Virus record (IMG/VR): IMGVR_UViG_3300013132_005564
Coordinates: 20,499 to 84,498 of that record
Strand: one strand, 5' to 3'
Length of the DNA: 64,000 nucleotides
Source of the DNA: a virus
Shown: positions 35,901 to 45,800 of the stretch, one piece after another
Position numbering within the stretch: the first letter of the stretch is position 1
Layout: every line of letters starts with the position of its first letter
Position numbers and translations under genes: made by a program
Notes under the pieces: model-generated
Seen by the model: only the letters and a program-made list of their open reading frames with translations
Told to the model about the DNA's origin: nothing
Database searches by the model: none

Positions 35901-38431
35901 AAAGCAGGGCGGGCCTAAATGGCGAAATGACCATGTTGGAGGCGTTCGCGCAGGTTTTTGGTTTGGACAAGGGGGACGCCGAGTCGCTGAAGCGCACCAA
36001 GCTATTCCTCGCCCCAGGCGTGTCGCCAGGGACGTCCATGGAAACGTTCCGTCAGGCGGCGCTCCTGTTCCTGATGACGAAACTCACCGGCGACGACATA
36101 CCGAAAGGCGAGAGGCCCAACATCATGTTCCTCGACGTCGTAGACATCCCGGAAGGCTCGGACCTCATCGAGTCCTACCTGAGGCACGTAGGACGGGAGG
36201 AAGTCGCCGCGGCGTACGTCGCCGGGGGCAGGGATCCAAATTTCCTTGAAATAGACAGCACAAATGGGGACAATGCAAGGCAGGCGGCGAACCTAACGGC
36301 TCAACAGATCGCCCCGCCGCACTTGGCGGCTGCGACGAAAAAGCGCGACCGGTGGTCCAGGCACAGAACCCTCAACCACATCTTCGGCAGGGGCGAGAAC
36401 GATGATGACGCGCTGGTACCGGGCCTCTCCGAGACCGACAAGCCTCGGGTCGGAAAATTCATCTACGTGTTCCAGAACCCCAGTCGTTTCTCCACCGACG
36501 GCTACTCATACGCCAGGAACAACGATCAAAGCTCGACCGTCAACAGGATCGCAACAAAGGTGAACAAGGCAATACTGACCGACGATCCAAACGACTGGTT
36601 CGAGGCATTCGATGAGGTGGTCAGCGCCTACACGGCGACCCTCAGAAAGAGAGACGCCGCGCTGAGTGCGTGGAGGGGGGCCGCCGGGAGCGACACGAGG
36701 AGCAACAGGCCACGCAGAGAATTCGTGCTCATGGGCGAGATGGCGGAATCGCTCGAGACCATCCTCGCCGAGGTCTTCAGTCCGAACATGCACAAGGTGG
36801 AGAATGCTCTCCGCCTGAAGAAGTCGACAAGCGCCAAATACCAAAACTACATGGGCAACCTCAGGCGCACGAGCAGGACGGACAATCTGCGAAACGTGAC
36901 AATGCTCGATGACAGCGAGCTCGCGCCGCCAACCAACGCCGACGGGTCGCCCGCGGCCAGCAGGGGCCCGGGTGACATCATCGGAATGGTTGAAGCGCAC
37001 CAGGCACTCGGTTTCGTCCCGCACGTGCCGATGGACGTCACGCCGACCAGCGACTACGCGCTGGTGGAGCTGAGCGACCGATCAATAGAGACATTGGCGG
37101 TCGCCCACGTCGCAATGGATACGTTGCTCGACCCCGAAACGGGCCAGCCGGTTTTCGAAGTCTACACCGACGTAGGTGGTCGCGTAAGCCGCGAGGATAG
37201 CGGTAGGAGGCGTTTCGCCCTGCACAACGCCCTGTACCATCTCGCCGGCTGGAAGGGTCGTCCGTTGTTGGTCACGGAGGACGAGTTTCAGAAGATTGTC
37301 GGATCCAGTCAGGTGCCGAACCAGACGGAAAACGTGGATCGCCAGAGGCACGTCCCGGTCGGCTACCTCATAAGGAGGGGCATCTCGCAAGCGAAGTCCG
37401 GGAAGAGCACCCACCAGATGGCGCGCGAGCTCATATCTGGCACGCTCTACATTCCCCTTGAGGGTGGTGACGCGGGCGGGAAGGGCCTCAATTTTGCCAG
37501 ACCCAACCAGGGGATGACCAGTTTCGGGGGCACCGACCCGATGGGGGACATAATCCTTGCGGCCATACCCTCCACCGCCAGGGTCGCGTCAAGAACGCAA
37601 ATGGGGAGACTCCAAGATCAGTTGATGGACATGTACATGCATTTCTTCGACAACATCTCGCACTACTCGGGCATCGAAAAGACCATGCCGATAGACCTCG
37701 ACGCGGACAACGACCCCGACTGGAGCCACGACAACCGGGTCAACCCGTACTGGAGAAGCAACAGGGAAAACGCCGCCGCCGCCTACTACGTTCCGTGGGG
37801 AGGTATCGCGTCGCCGGGCAGATCGGGTGTAGCCCCCGTGAACAATGTAGGAGCAGTCGACGCATCGGATCCCGAGGCGCTCAGGGATCTCGCAAGAATG
37901 GTCATGGCCGCCGCCGCGCAGGGAACCTACGGAGAAGCCGAACGGGTGGAGGGGGATCCGCTGGGTGGGGGCGAGTGGTGGAACATGACAAGGGCCCAGG
38001 TGTTCGGATGGATGGTCCAAATGGAGATCCTCAAGTCAATGGAGATCGCGGCACTCAAGGCGGCCGGAAAGGTCCCGTGGAACGAGAAGATAGCCAACCT
38101 CGTGAGAGCCCAGGAAATCCTGTCGTTCCGGGGGGACGAGCTCATCCAAGGCATAATTTTCGGAATCGACGCCTACGGAGCAGACATAGACACGCCGACG
38201 ACCAACAACGCAGTTCTCCTGCGGGGCGGCAACCTCGGCAACCACTTGATGATCCTGAACCGAACCGCGATCGTCTTCATGGAACAACCCGTCACGCAAA
38301 CGGGCGAACAGGAAGTGGTAGACGGCATCCGAAATCCTCTCGCGCGCGATCCAAAAGACCCGAGCAGGGTCTGGAACCCCTGGACAAATCAGTTCATAAA
38401 AGACCCCGATTACAATGGGGGTGATAAATGA
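32948..38431 (+). CDS. Giant leader-bearing protein of unknown function
   Basis: This is a protein of 1827 residues, ATG 32948, overlapping the preceding stop by 11 bases. The first 220 residues form a unique domain. The shared leader (LPIGMRQLPPPHLVRNAD, IYEG, GRGILDPTPGN) spans about 227-269 and is nearly identical to that of the 917-residue protein. Candidate boundaries are AAM at 33935-33943 and AGM at 34121-34129 (SAGMRK). A Pro-rich linker (PPLPPTPPNQTPPQTP, near residue 835) splits the rest into two large halves. I cannot assign the C-terminal about 900 residues to a family; they contain conserved-looking motifs such as DLDADNDPDW. A virion protein or effector cargo is inferred from leader and context only. 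Confidence 0.75.
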   Translation: MESDSTFSKVVDSETGTTFAVLVASSDGITAHGSMKQGVEWATWVNRGEKSMARIVRSLDPSLEITKFVPLNEENILLKSSSFGTTTAKELRVHLERKSLGEDLTKAADPTNPPQKTNPEGVDEHQPEPEYESLSSWMMSDVAVSEFDVQIKQTAVHFKAMQFMRNRRFSSFLLSVKQTNASLVNGSWATRPSLAPAMGDVLNSYDRKTKLHASESLGLSGYFNKALPIGMRQLPPPHLVRNADNDAYIYEGIPWINRGRGILDPTPGNAASAIRSGVRAFGGRMTDIVDRTNRISRLTRNDAERMRRLDLVPASNDIASLLPQGEETRAAMGRMRRRLASLADSVAPSERTRGDGEEVLTRRQARRNEEALARAGINPSATSSPDEETASAGMRKVTGDDPQVPEVVNLSERRNAQPDTELTGLEETESGRVERGAKPRSDGNGMLKNLLSRLSRGSKRINSADSPNPPELDESDDLPDYDGPQVVKVSDDPWQMDPATRDMLLAALKDAVPAGTYATFSSRFGEDDLDWPNFSPSEQSSLLRELGYRRDELLDIVTELMTPEFSADKDYRSDGVVTPESVIEAIRNDFVSLRSGGVNLYADVMALVAINDILSSKDHETEARASAWRMIDNRNRSVVSRRADIQRRDVREASSSRISGPVGERTVISQTGGRGSDSSVRRVALSKLNPRVLVLATVPVAPGRLLSDYSDEERAALLSSATQMRASIAEHLARKMGLPSDTELSEDVIANWMANNSDTDGSKIGVFAHNLIVLDDLAIAVNSGKPGNDEWNALTMPARDKIISNANVGSRPEVAKTNQSQRRRGRPTKSPAPPLPPTPPNQTPPQTPAGRTRPQIGMTPPKNRIADWQDPTQPVPETVDASTQMVTIAGEDGAEKQVLLSSLGRPNQYDFSNTVSVKGISYVMENQTGLYRDPVTGLFLDDYSGIPITLGKTVPRPRELEQVNQKRGAPTVSYPSIQLSEKNSQSRAGLNGEMTMLEAFAQVFGLDKGDAESLKRTKLFLAPGVSPGTSMETFRQAALLFLMTKLTGDDIPKGERPNIMFLDVVDIPEGSDLIESYLRHVGREEVAAAYVAGGRDPNFLEIDSTNGDNARQAANLTAQQIAPPHLAAATKKRDRWSRHRTLNHIFGRGENDDDALVPGLSETDKPRVGKFIYVFQNPSRFSTDGYSYARNNDQSSTVNRIATKVNKAILTDDPNDWFEAFDEVVSAYTATLRKRDAALSAWRGAAGSDTRSNRPRREFVLMGEMAESLETILAEVFSPNMHKVENALRLKKSTSAKYQNYMGNLRRTSRTDNLRNVTMLDDSELAPPTNADGSPAASRGPGDIIGMVEAHQALGFVPHVPMDVTPTSDYALVELSDRSIETLAVAHVAMDTLLDPETGQPVFEVYTDVGGRVSREDSGRRRFALHNALYHLAGWKGRPLLVTEDEFQKIVGSSQVPNQTENVDRQRHVPVGYLIRRGISQAKSGKSTHQMARELISGTLYIPLEGGDAGGKGLNFARPNQGMTSFGGTDPMGDIILAAIPSTARVASRTQMGRLQDQLMDMYMHFFDNISHYSGIEKTMPIDLDADNDPDWSHDNRVNPYWRSNRENAAAAYYVPWGGIASPGRSGVAPVNNVGAVDASDPEALRDLARMVMAAAAQGTYGEAERVEGDPLGGGEWWNMTRAQVFGWMVQMEILKSMEIAALKAAGKVPWNEKIANLVRAQEILSFRGDELIQGIIFGIDAYGADIDTPTTNNAVLLRGGNLGNHLMILNRTAIVFMEQPVTQTGEQEVVDGIRNPLARDPKDPSRVWNPWTNQFIKDPDYNGGDK

Positions 38432-38847
38432 TGTCGGACTCGGTCAATCAACTCACCCCGCTTGAGGTATCCGAGTACGTGGACGAGTACTCGGCGGTTG
38501 CCGAGATAGCAAAGTACCCGCCGTTCAGTCTGCCTCGGTCACCGAGGGAGTCCGAATTCCTGCTCGACTTATCCCGCGAGTTCGACGCGTTCGTCAACGG
38601 CGACAAACCGTACGACTCCTACCAGTCCGTCCTTGACGAGTACGAGCCGGAGTTGGTGAGGGCGAGGGCGTGGAAGTCTTTGGGTTACGATCCGGTGCGC
38701 GCAACACGGGAGGCGATCAAGAAGGAGCTGGAGGAAACCGGGCTGGACCCGAAACACATGCCATACCGGACAGACAACGTGTTCGACTCCCAAGCAAAGG
38801 TTTTCGTAATTTTCGCAGAAAAAATCGTTCCCTGGGAGTTCCTGTGA
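38428..38847 (+). CDS. Small acidic hypothetical protein
   Basis: This is a 139-residue acidic, mostly helical protein. Its ATG overlaps the stop of the upstream giant as ATGA, and its stop overlaps the GTG of the next gene as GTGA, so the three are probably co-translated. No family or motif is recognised. Confidence 0.65.
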   Translation: MMSDSVNQLTPLEVSEYVDEYSAVAEIAKYPPFSLPRSPRESEFLLDLSREFDAFVNGDKPYDSYQSVLDEYEPELVRARAWKSLGYDPVRATREAIKKELEETGLDPKHMPYRTDNVFDSQAKVFVIFAEKIVPWEFL

Positions 38848-39767
38848 AGGAGGAGGCCGGCAAGCAGGACGCGCTCAAGATAGCCAGGTACATGGGTTGC
38901 CGTGGCGCGCATCAGAACGACAAGGGCGAGTGGTTGCCGTGCGCTGACCCGGAGACGCTTGCGCGCCTTTCTTCGGCGGCGGAGGAGGACGAATGGCTGA
39001 ATCGTTACGAGAAGGACGTGTACACGGGCAACTCGTCCGCTGGCGGGCCGGCGACGAACGTCGACATGAACGGCAGGAAGAAGAGGGGGGTCAGACCGTT
39101 TGACGTAGAGCCACCGGCGTTCGGCGAGAACAAGTCGGCGAACAACTACACCAAGCCAAAACTGAGAGAGGGCATAAAGAAGCGGATCATGGCCGGCTCG
39201 CAAGGCGGCAAGCCCGGGCAGTGGTCGGCGAGGAAAGCGCAGCTCGTGGCGCAGGAGTACAAGAAACGCGGCGGCGGCTACAGGGGGAAGAAGAGCAAGA
39301 AGCAACGCTCGCTCTCCAAGTGGACCAAGGAAAAGTGGACGACATCGGACGGTAAGCCGGCGATCCGCCAGGGTGGCACGAGGCGCTACCTTCCCGCCAA
39401 GGCCTGGTCCAAGCTGACCCCGTCCCAACGAGCAGCCACGAACAAAAAGAAGCGCGAGGGAAGCAAGAGGGGCAGGCAGTTCGTCGACAACACGCAGGCG
39501 GCGGCGAGGGCGAGAAAGACCTCCACAAAAGGACACACGCCGGTCATCGTTTACAAGTCGCTCGTCATGCAACGATTCGTCGAATCGGAGGGCAGGGGCC
39601 CAGGTCCGAGGAGGAAGAAGAGGGGCAAGCGTTGGGAAAAGCTCGCCGAACGAGGCCCGAGACAGATCGTTTCCACTCCCAATCTCGGTTTGACCTCAAA
39701 GAACCTAAACGATGTTTCTCTTGAAATAAAACAACTGTTGACGGTTTCCAGGTTTTTGAAGCAGTAA
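38844..39767 (+). CDS. Very basic protein with DUF5872/DUF6321-like region
   Basis: This is a 307-residue protein from GTG 38844, with GGGAG five bases upstream. Residues 10-35 carry ARYMGCRGAHQ..EWLPC, a small two-Cys domain also found at the start of the 5330-residue protein. The rest is strongly Lys/Arg-rich: SARKAQLVAQEYKKRGGGY, then LSKWTKEKWTTSDGKPAIR..RRYLPAKAW..LTPSQRAATNKKK and GKQF-like GRQFVDNT. That pattern resembles the basic DUF5872/DUF6321 type found in phages and large viruses; the exact Pfam name needs checking. The charge suggests binding to packaged DNA or RNA, which is inference. It is the last gene before a short gap holding a probable promoter. Confidence 0.7.
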   Translation: MKEEAGKQDALKIARYMGCRGAHQNDKGEWLPCADPETLARLSSAAEEDEWLNRYEKDVYTGNSSAGGPATNVDMNGRKKRGVRPFDVEPPAFGENKSANNYTKPKLREGIKKRIMAGSQGGKPGQWSARKAQLVAQEYKKRGGGYRGKKSKKQRSLSKWTKEKWTTSDGKPAIRQGGTRRYLPAKAWSKLTPSQRAATNKKKREGSKRGRQFVDNTQAAARARKTSTKGHTPVIVYKSLVMQRFVESEGRGPGPRRKKRGKRWEKLAERGPRQIVSTPNLGLTSKNLNDVSLEIKQLLTVSRFLKQ

Positions 39768-39783
39768 CATCAGCCCATCCGGG

Positions 39784-39811
39784 TTTGAAGTATTCTTGTC
39801 GGTACTATAAG
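39784..39811 (+). promoter_or_regulatory. Probable promoter before the 5330-residue gene
   Basis: TATAAG (39806-39811) is a good -10, with TTTGAA (39784-39789) 16 bases upstream as a moderate -35. It lies in the 75-base gap before the start at 39843. The overlapping string AAGTATTCT (39788-39796) recurs upstream of the capsid gene. Confidence 0.5.
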
Positions 39812-39842
39812 CGCGTTTCGGCGACGACCAGAACGGAAGACG

Positions 39843-42800
39843 ATGGACGAATCAATTCAGCCTGGGGATTGCTGTCCGTTGTCTGACGATGACATAGAAA
39901 CAAAGGACGTCTCGTTCGGTCCGCGAATGGTGAGGCCGGACAGTTTTGATGCATACGTTGACAAGGAATCAGCCAGGGCCAGGGCGAGGATGCTCGGTTG
40001 CATCGGCATCAGGCAATACGGTTCAACCAATGGCGGGACGGTGTGGATGCCGTGCAGCAACGAGTCCGACTACAGACGGGTGACGGGCACCAACTTCTCG
40101 GGTCGCAGGCAGAGGCGAAGAATGCTGAAGGCCGAGCTGGGAGAAGGCATCTCGAAGAAGGCGCTCGGTGCGACCATAGGCATGGTTGGCGGAAGAGTCA
40201 ACACGAACCCGGCAACGGCCATAGACGCCGACCTTGACGGATTGGTTCTGGAGGGTCTGCCATTCATCAATCTCGGTAGGGGCGTGCCGGACCCGACGCC
40301 TGGCGGCACAAACGAGCTGTTGCCGAACGCAGACAACAGGAATTTCGCCATGGCGGCAATGTCGAATCGCAGGGGGCCGAGGATCTCGCCCCCCGGCGAA
40401 ATTGAGCTTTCCAGGGATGGCGACGACTCCGCTTCGCCCGCGACGAGGATGCCCAGCCAGAGGGCAACGCGCTCCAGAAAGAGGGAGACGACTTTCGCCG
40501 ATGTGGACACAGACAGGTTTGACGAACTGATAGCGAGGATTGCGGACGACGTTGCGAGTTCAGAGGTGGCCGCGGATGTCTCCTCGGACGAAGCTGTCGG
40601 CAAGTTGCTTGACGACGTCAGGGGCATCGCATCTTCGGTGGCGGAGGTTGTTGACGGGCACATTGACTCCCGTCCCCGAAGGAGCACGTCGACAAGGGAC
40701 GCGGCCGAGGAGACCTCAACGCGAATCACGGCGAAGGCCATTGGGACCGTGATGGAGATCTCCAACAACCCGACGCAGTCGCTATCGGAAAACGAGAATC
40801 TCACGAGGCTCGTGACCTCATCCATAATCGAGCGTGGCGCCGCGGAAGTGGCGTCGTTGACCGGGAAACCTGGGATATGGGCATTCCTGGTGCAGGCGAT
40901 GATCGGCGGCGCCTACGCCACCCAGAGGGCCTGGGAGTTGCTTGCCAGAATTTTCGGCGTGGAGAACAACACCGGTTGGGTTCCAGAACCGACAGGCAGG
41001 TTCGCCGAGGCGCTCGCCCCCAGCCTCGCAAACGAGCGGAAGAAAGCCGCCAGAAGTCGAGCCCTTGACTCCTCCGGGAGGGCCATTGACGCACTGCGCC
41101 AGGCTGGATTCGCGATATCGGACGCATCCGAGGTTCCGGCGATAGCGGACGACATGGCCTCGGCGCTGGATTCCCCGGAGCTGATTGAGTTGCCGGGCGA
41201 CAAGAAACCCGGGCCGGCGCCGACGCTTGACGCTCTCGACGAAATAATCCAGAGGATCAACGCGACGACCGGCAAGACCAGGCCGCGGGGCGCGCGCAAG
41301 CCCTCGTACTCCAAGTACAGGGGGACGAGCGAGGAAATACTTCGAAACAGGATGGACATAGCGGGCGTGCCGAGCGGCATAGACGATGTGTACCGCACCA
41401 ACTCGGTTGACGTCCCGACGGACAACGAGCGACTGGCAGCCAAGCTGATCTCTACGCCGGGACGAAATGGCCAAGGCGCGCTCAACGCGGAACTTCTCTA
41501 CAGGGCGCTCTCGGACAGATCGGCCCTCAGGTCGTACGTGTCGCCCGTTGATTCACCCTTCGTGGCGCAACTCGCGACGCTGATAGAGGAGGGGAGGCTG
41601 CCACGTCTCGCCGACGCCCTGCTGGAAATGTCGCCGCAGACGGTGGAAAATTTCCTGGCCGTTCCGCCGCGACCAATCATCTCTGCGGCGAGGGCCGCGC
41701 GCAAGACTCTTCGCCCGTCCGGGTCGTGGATGGCGAGAATATCCAACGACCCCTTTGAGACCGCCTTCCACATGTTGAGGGCCAAGGACTACCACCTTTC
41801 TTCCATATTCTCCGGCGCCGACAGCGGAAAGCTCACGGATGCCGTAGACGAGCTGGTCGGCAACAACGTATCCGAGACGGCAGCGATATTCGGGTCCTTG
41901 GTCGCCTTGAACAAGGAAAGGCTCGCGGAGGCGTACGACGGATCGCAGAGCGTCGCCCAAGGCGGCAACCGCCTGCTCAGGACCGCGAGGAACCTGATCG
42001 CGTCGGCCACCGAGAACGACAGCGTGTGGGCGGCGACCCGGGACTCAATCTCCGACGTCACTGCGGCGATGCTCGGCGGGGACTCCGCCGATGCGGCGAT
42101 GTCCCGGCAGGTGGTCAGGTTCGGGAGCAACTACCCGAGGCACAGGAGGAAGACGGGGGACTGGTCGCCGATCGCCAACAAGATAAGAGACGGGGTCAAG
42201 GCCTACAGGGCAAGGTACGGTCCGATTGCGTCAAACTCCGCGGATCTCAGTCGCTTCGTGAATTTTTCCTACCCCGAGCTCTTGAGCGAGGCCTCCGAAC
42301 TGATCGATTTGATGAAGGAGAAGGTCGAGTTCGGGTCCCTAAAGTTCGAGGACTACGCGCGCAACGGGTGGATAAACCGGGACACGGCGGAGCTCGACGT
42401 TGACGAGTTTGACCCGACGAACCTGGAGACGATCTTCGACAAGGGTTCGCAGATGGGTCTCTTCAAGTCGATCGGCGTGGTCCTCGTGGCTGCGTCAAGG
42501 GTGGCCCCGTCGCGCGACGAGAGGGAGGCCGTCCTCGACCTGATGGATGAGGTCAACGAATGGACGTTCACCGCCCTGCCCCTCTACTCGGAGCCGCGGT
42601 CGGTGACCGACAGGCGCCGCGGGATATTCCCGTCGTCCGCATCGGCCGACGCAGGAATGACCGTCAACAGGCCCGTGCCCGACGACGTCCGGCAAACACT
42701 GATGTCCCTCACTCGCCCGTACGACTCAGGACAGACGCAGGGTCTGCCGACGATCAGGATGCAGAGGAAGCTCGTCGAGAAGGCCAATGAGCTCATGAGG

Positions 42801-45800
42801 AACGACCTACCGGACGACCTTGCGCAGAGAATGGCCGCGAGCCCGAACGGGCCGACGATAGACATCTCCGAGCTGTTCCTCGGCACGGCGGAACAATTCC
42901 GCTGGGACCAGGCGACGATCGCCTCGTTCTACGAGGAAGTGGCCGAGATGATGAACAGGATGGTCCAGGAGGTGCCCGATGCGAAGAGGCGCCAGAAACT
43001 TGCGGACATGTTCACTGGGGCGCTCGAGGACATAGCCGACAACATGGACAACGAGAACACCGAGTTCTTCGACAGGGTCGGGGACATCCCTTCACGAACG
43101 GTCGGACGACTCTCGCGGAGGGCGTCCAGGTCTCAGGTCGCCGAGGATACGGCAGACGCCGGAATGACGGTGAACAGGGGCGTGCCGGAGGACGTGCGCG
43201 AGACGCTGATGAGTCGCCAGAGCCCGCTCGGGTCGGGAGAAAAACTCGGGCTGCCAGAGCGCAGAATTTCTCGGAAGCTTACCGAGGTTGCCAACGACAT
43301 TTTTGCGGCGGATCGCATTGCGAACGACTCGCCGCTGCCATCCCCCGGCATCGCCGAAGTGTTCTTCAACACGGCAGGTCAACTGAGGTGGGACCGACCG
43401 ACGACCGAGTCCTTCTTTGAGGACGTTCGGCGCATGATGAACCAAATGGTCTCGGAGATCCCGGATTCGACGCGCAGGAACAGGCTGGCGGACGTCTTCT
43501 CCGAAGCCCTGTCGGACATAGAAAACAGAATAAACGCAGGGATGAAACCCATAGGCACCCCAGACGCCGACGCAGGCATCAGGGGACGGGATTTGCCGGA
43601 CCGGGAGACGACGGTCCTGTTCGACGGCGTGATGGAGGTCGTCAGTTCGCTCGACAACAACCCGAATCTGGAGGAGAGGGACTCGCCGGAGTCGCTGAGG
43701 GAGAAGCTGCGCGTCGTCGGAATTACCGGAACTCTGGGGAACGACGAGGACTTCGACAACATGATTGCGTCCGTCTTGCCGACGATGGGGAGAACGGAGG
43801 AGTCGTACTCCCCGACGTCGGGAGTCAGCAAGGCCGCCATGGACGATCTCGACTACATGTTCTACGAGGTAATGAACGAGCTCAACATGTCCACCGAGGA
43901 CCCGGCCGAGGAGTTCGTCAGGAGACTCAGGAGACAGTTCGGAGTCAGCAACGCCGACCAGTTCCACGACCTGATTCGCTCGGTGAGCACGCAAAGCGGT
44001 ATCGGGAGCAGGGGCGAGTACGTGGGGCAGGTTTACGACGGAAGCTACCTGACCACCTCAGCGATCAAGTCGCGAATACGGGCGACCGTTCCTGGTTTCT
44101 ACGAGGCGCTCGATTCCATGGAGTCCGAAGATGTGAGCGCCGGGATGGCCGGGCCGACCATAGATCGACTGAGGAACAATGTCCTCGAGGCCCGAAGGAT
44201 CAGGGAGCTCGGAAAAATCGCCGAGATCGACGACGCCAAGGACTACGCCATGCGGACCGTGGAGGCCAGGCGAAGGAGGTTGATCGGGATGAGCGAGCCC
44301 GGTGGTTTCATCGAGTTCGTGGCAAGGGGAGTAACGGACCAACGATCGCCGCTCTCGCTGACGAGGATTGCGCAGGCGAAGGGTGGTTACGAGAAGGTCA
44401 TTCGTGACGCAGACCCCGATGTGGTCAATGCGATTTGGGGTGCCCTAGGGGAATTCGTCAGGGGCGCAAGGGGCGACTTCATGACGAGCACGCCGAGCAA
44501 CAACACGAGGCTGCTGTACCGAGCCGCCGTTGCGCGGGCAATTTTCGAGGACGCCGAATTCAAGCCCATATCCGAGGGCAATTTCACGGACGACGAACTA
44601 CTTGCGAAGCTAGGCGTCGGAGCGTACGAGGACCTCCTGCCGAACAACTCCATGCTCACCATAACGGAGTCCGACATCGACGCCGTGCCGTCCGTCAGGT
44701 CAAAGGCGGCGCAGGCACTCGAAATACTCGCCATGGACAGGACTCAACTAATACAAATGCTCACCAACGATGCCACCAGACCCGAAACGCAGCAAGCCGT
44801 CGGCGCGGAGATTGAGCGAATTATCAAACTGGCGAGGGACCGCATCGACGGTCAACGGGGCAAATTGGAATACGTTCCGACCAGCGACCACATGAAGCAG
44901 ATATCCCTAGCCGAACTGATCAGCCCCCTGGACGGGGAGACCCTCGCAGCGTTCGTCGAGGACCTGACCGACGCCCAGCTGACCAGCCTGCAGAATGTGA
45001 ACCTGCCGGAACAGGCAGCGTCACAACTCGTCAACGAGTCAAAGAGGATCTCGTGGTCGTCGGCAGCCAGGAAGATGGTCGCCCTATCCGATCTGCACGG
45101 CGCAAGCGTTGCGGAAGCAAGCTCGCTCGCCAGCCGGCTGGACGCGCTTCTCGCCACGGGGGAAATGACCGAAAACGTCAGCAACCTTGTCCGCGCAATC
45201 CAGAACAGGGATGCAGAGGAGATAGCGCGACTGATAGGTGCCACCAACGTGGCAGAACCCGATGAGGAGAGGTCCATCCTGAGGGCGTTGTACGAGTTCT
45301 CGAGGAACGCCGAAGGTGAATCAATCTCCGCCATGCTCCCGCCCGCGATTGACGAGGCGACGGATCTGGCCATACGTAGGTCCAAGGCGATAGTCGCCCT
45401 GAAGTCGCAGCCGGACGGCGGGAGGGGCCTCGCAAGGAGGACCATCGACACCCATCCGAGGCAGACAAAGGGTTACGATCTCGTCAGGACCGTGCCCGAC
45501 GCGACGCCCGAGGACGAGAAGTTGTTCGACCTAGGTAGGGCGATCCAGGATTACAACGGCTCGACGGAGTCCGCCGTGCGCCTCGTCTACTCGCTGACCG
45601 ATCTGCAACTACAGAACCTGAGGAACAACTACATCATTCCGTCAATTCTGCAGCGGATGGATCACGCGGCCTTCGAGAAGAGGAAGCAAAGCGGATTGAT
45701 CGCGGAGACGAGGGCGAGGATAGACAACCTCGGAAGGCGCCTCGGAATGATGAGCATGGCCCCGGGGTCTGGCAACTTGGTCGAAGAGACGGTTGGAATG

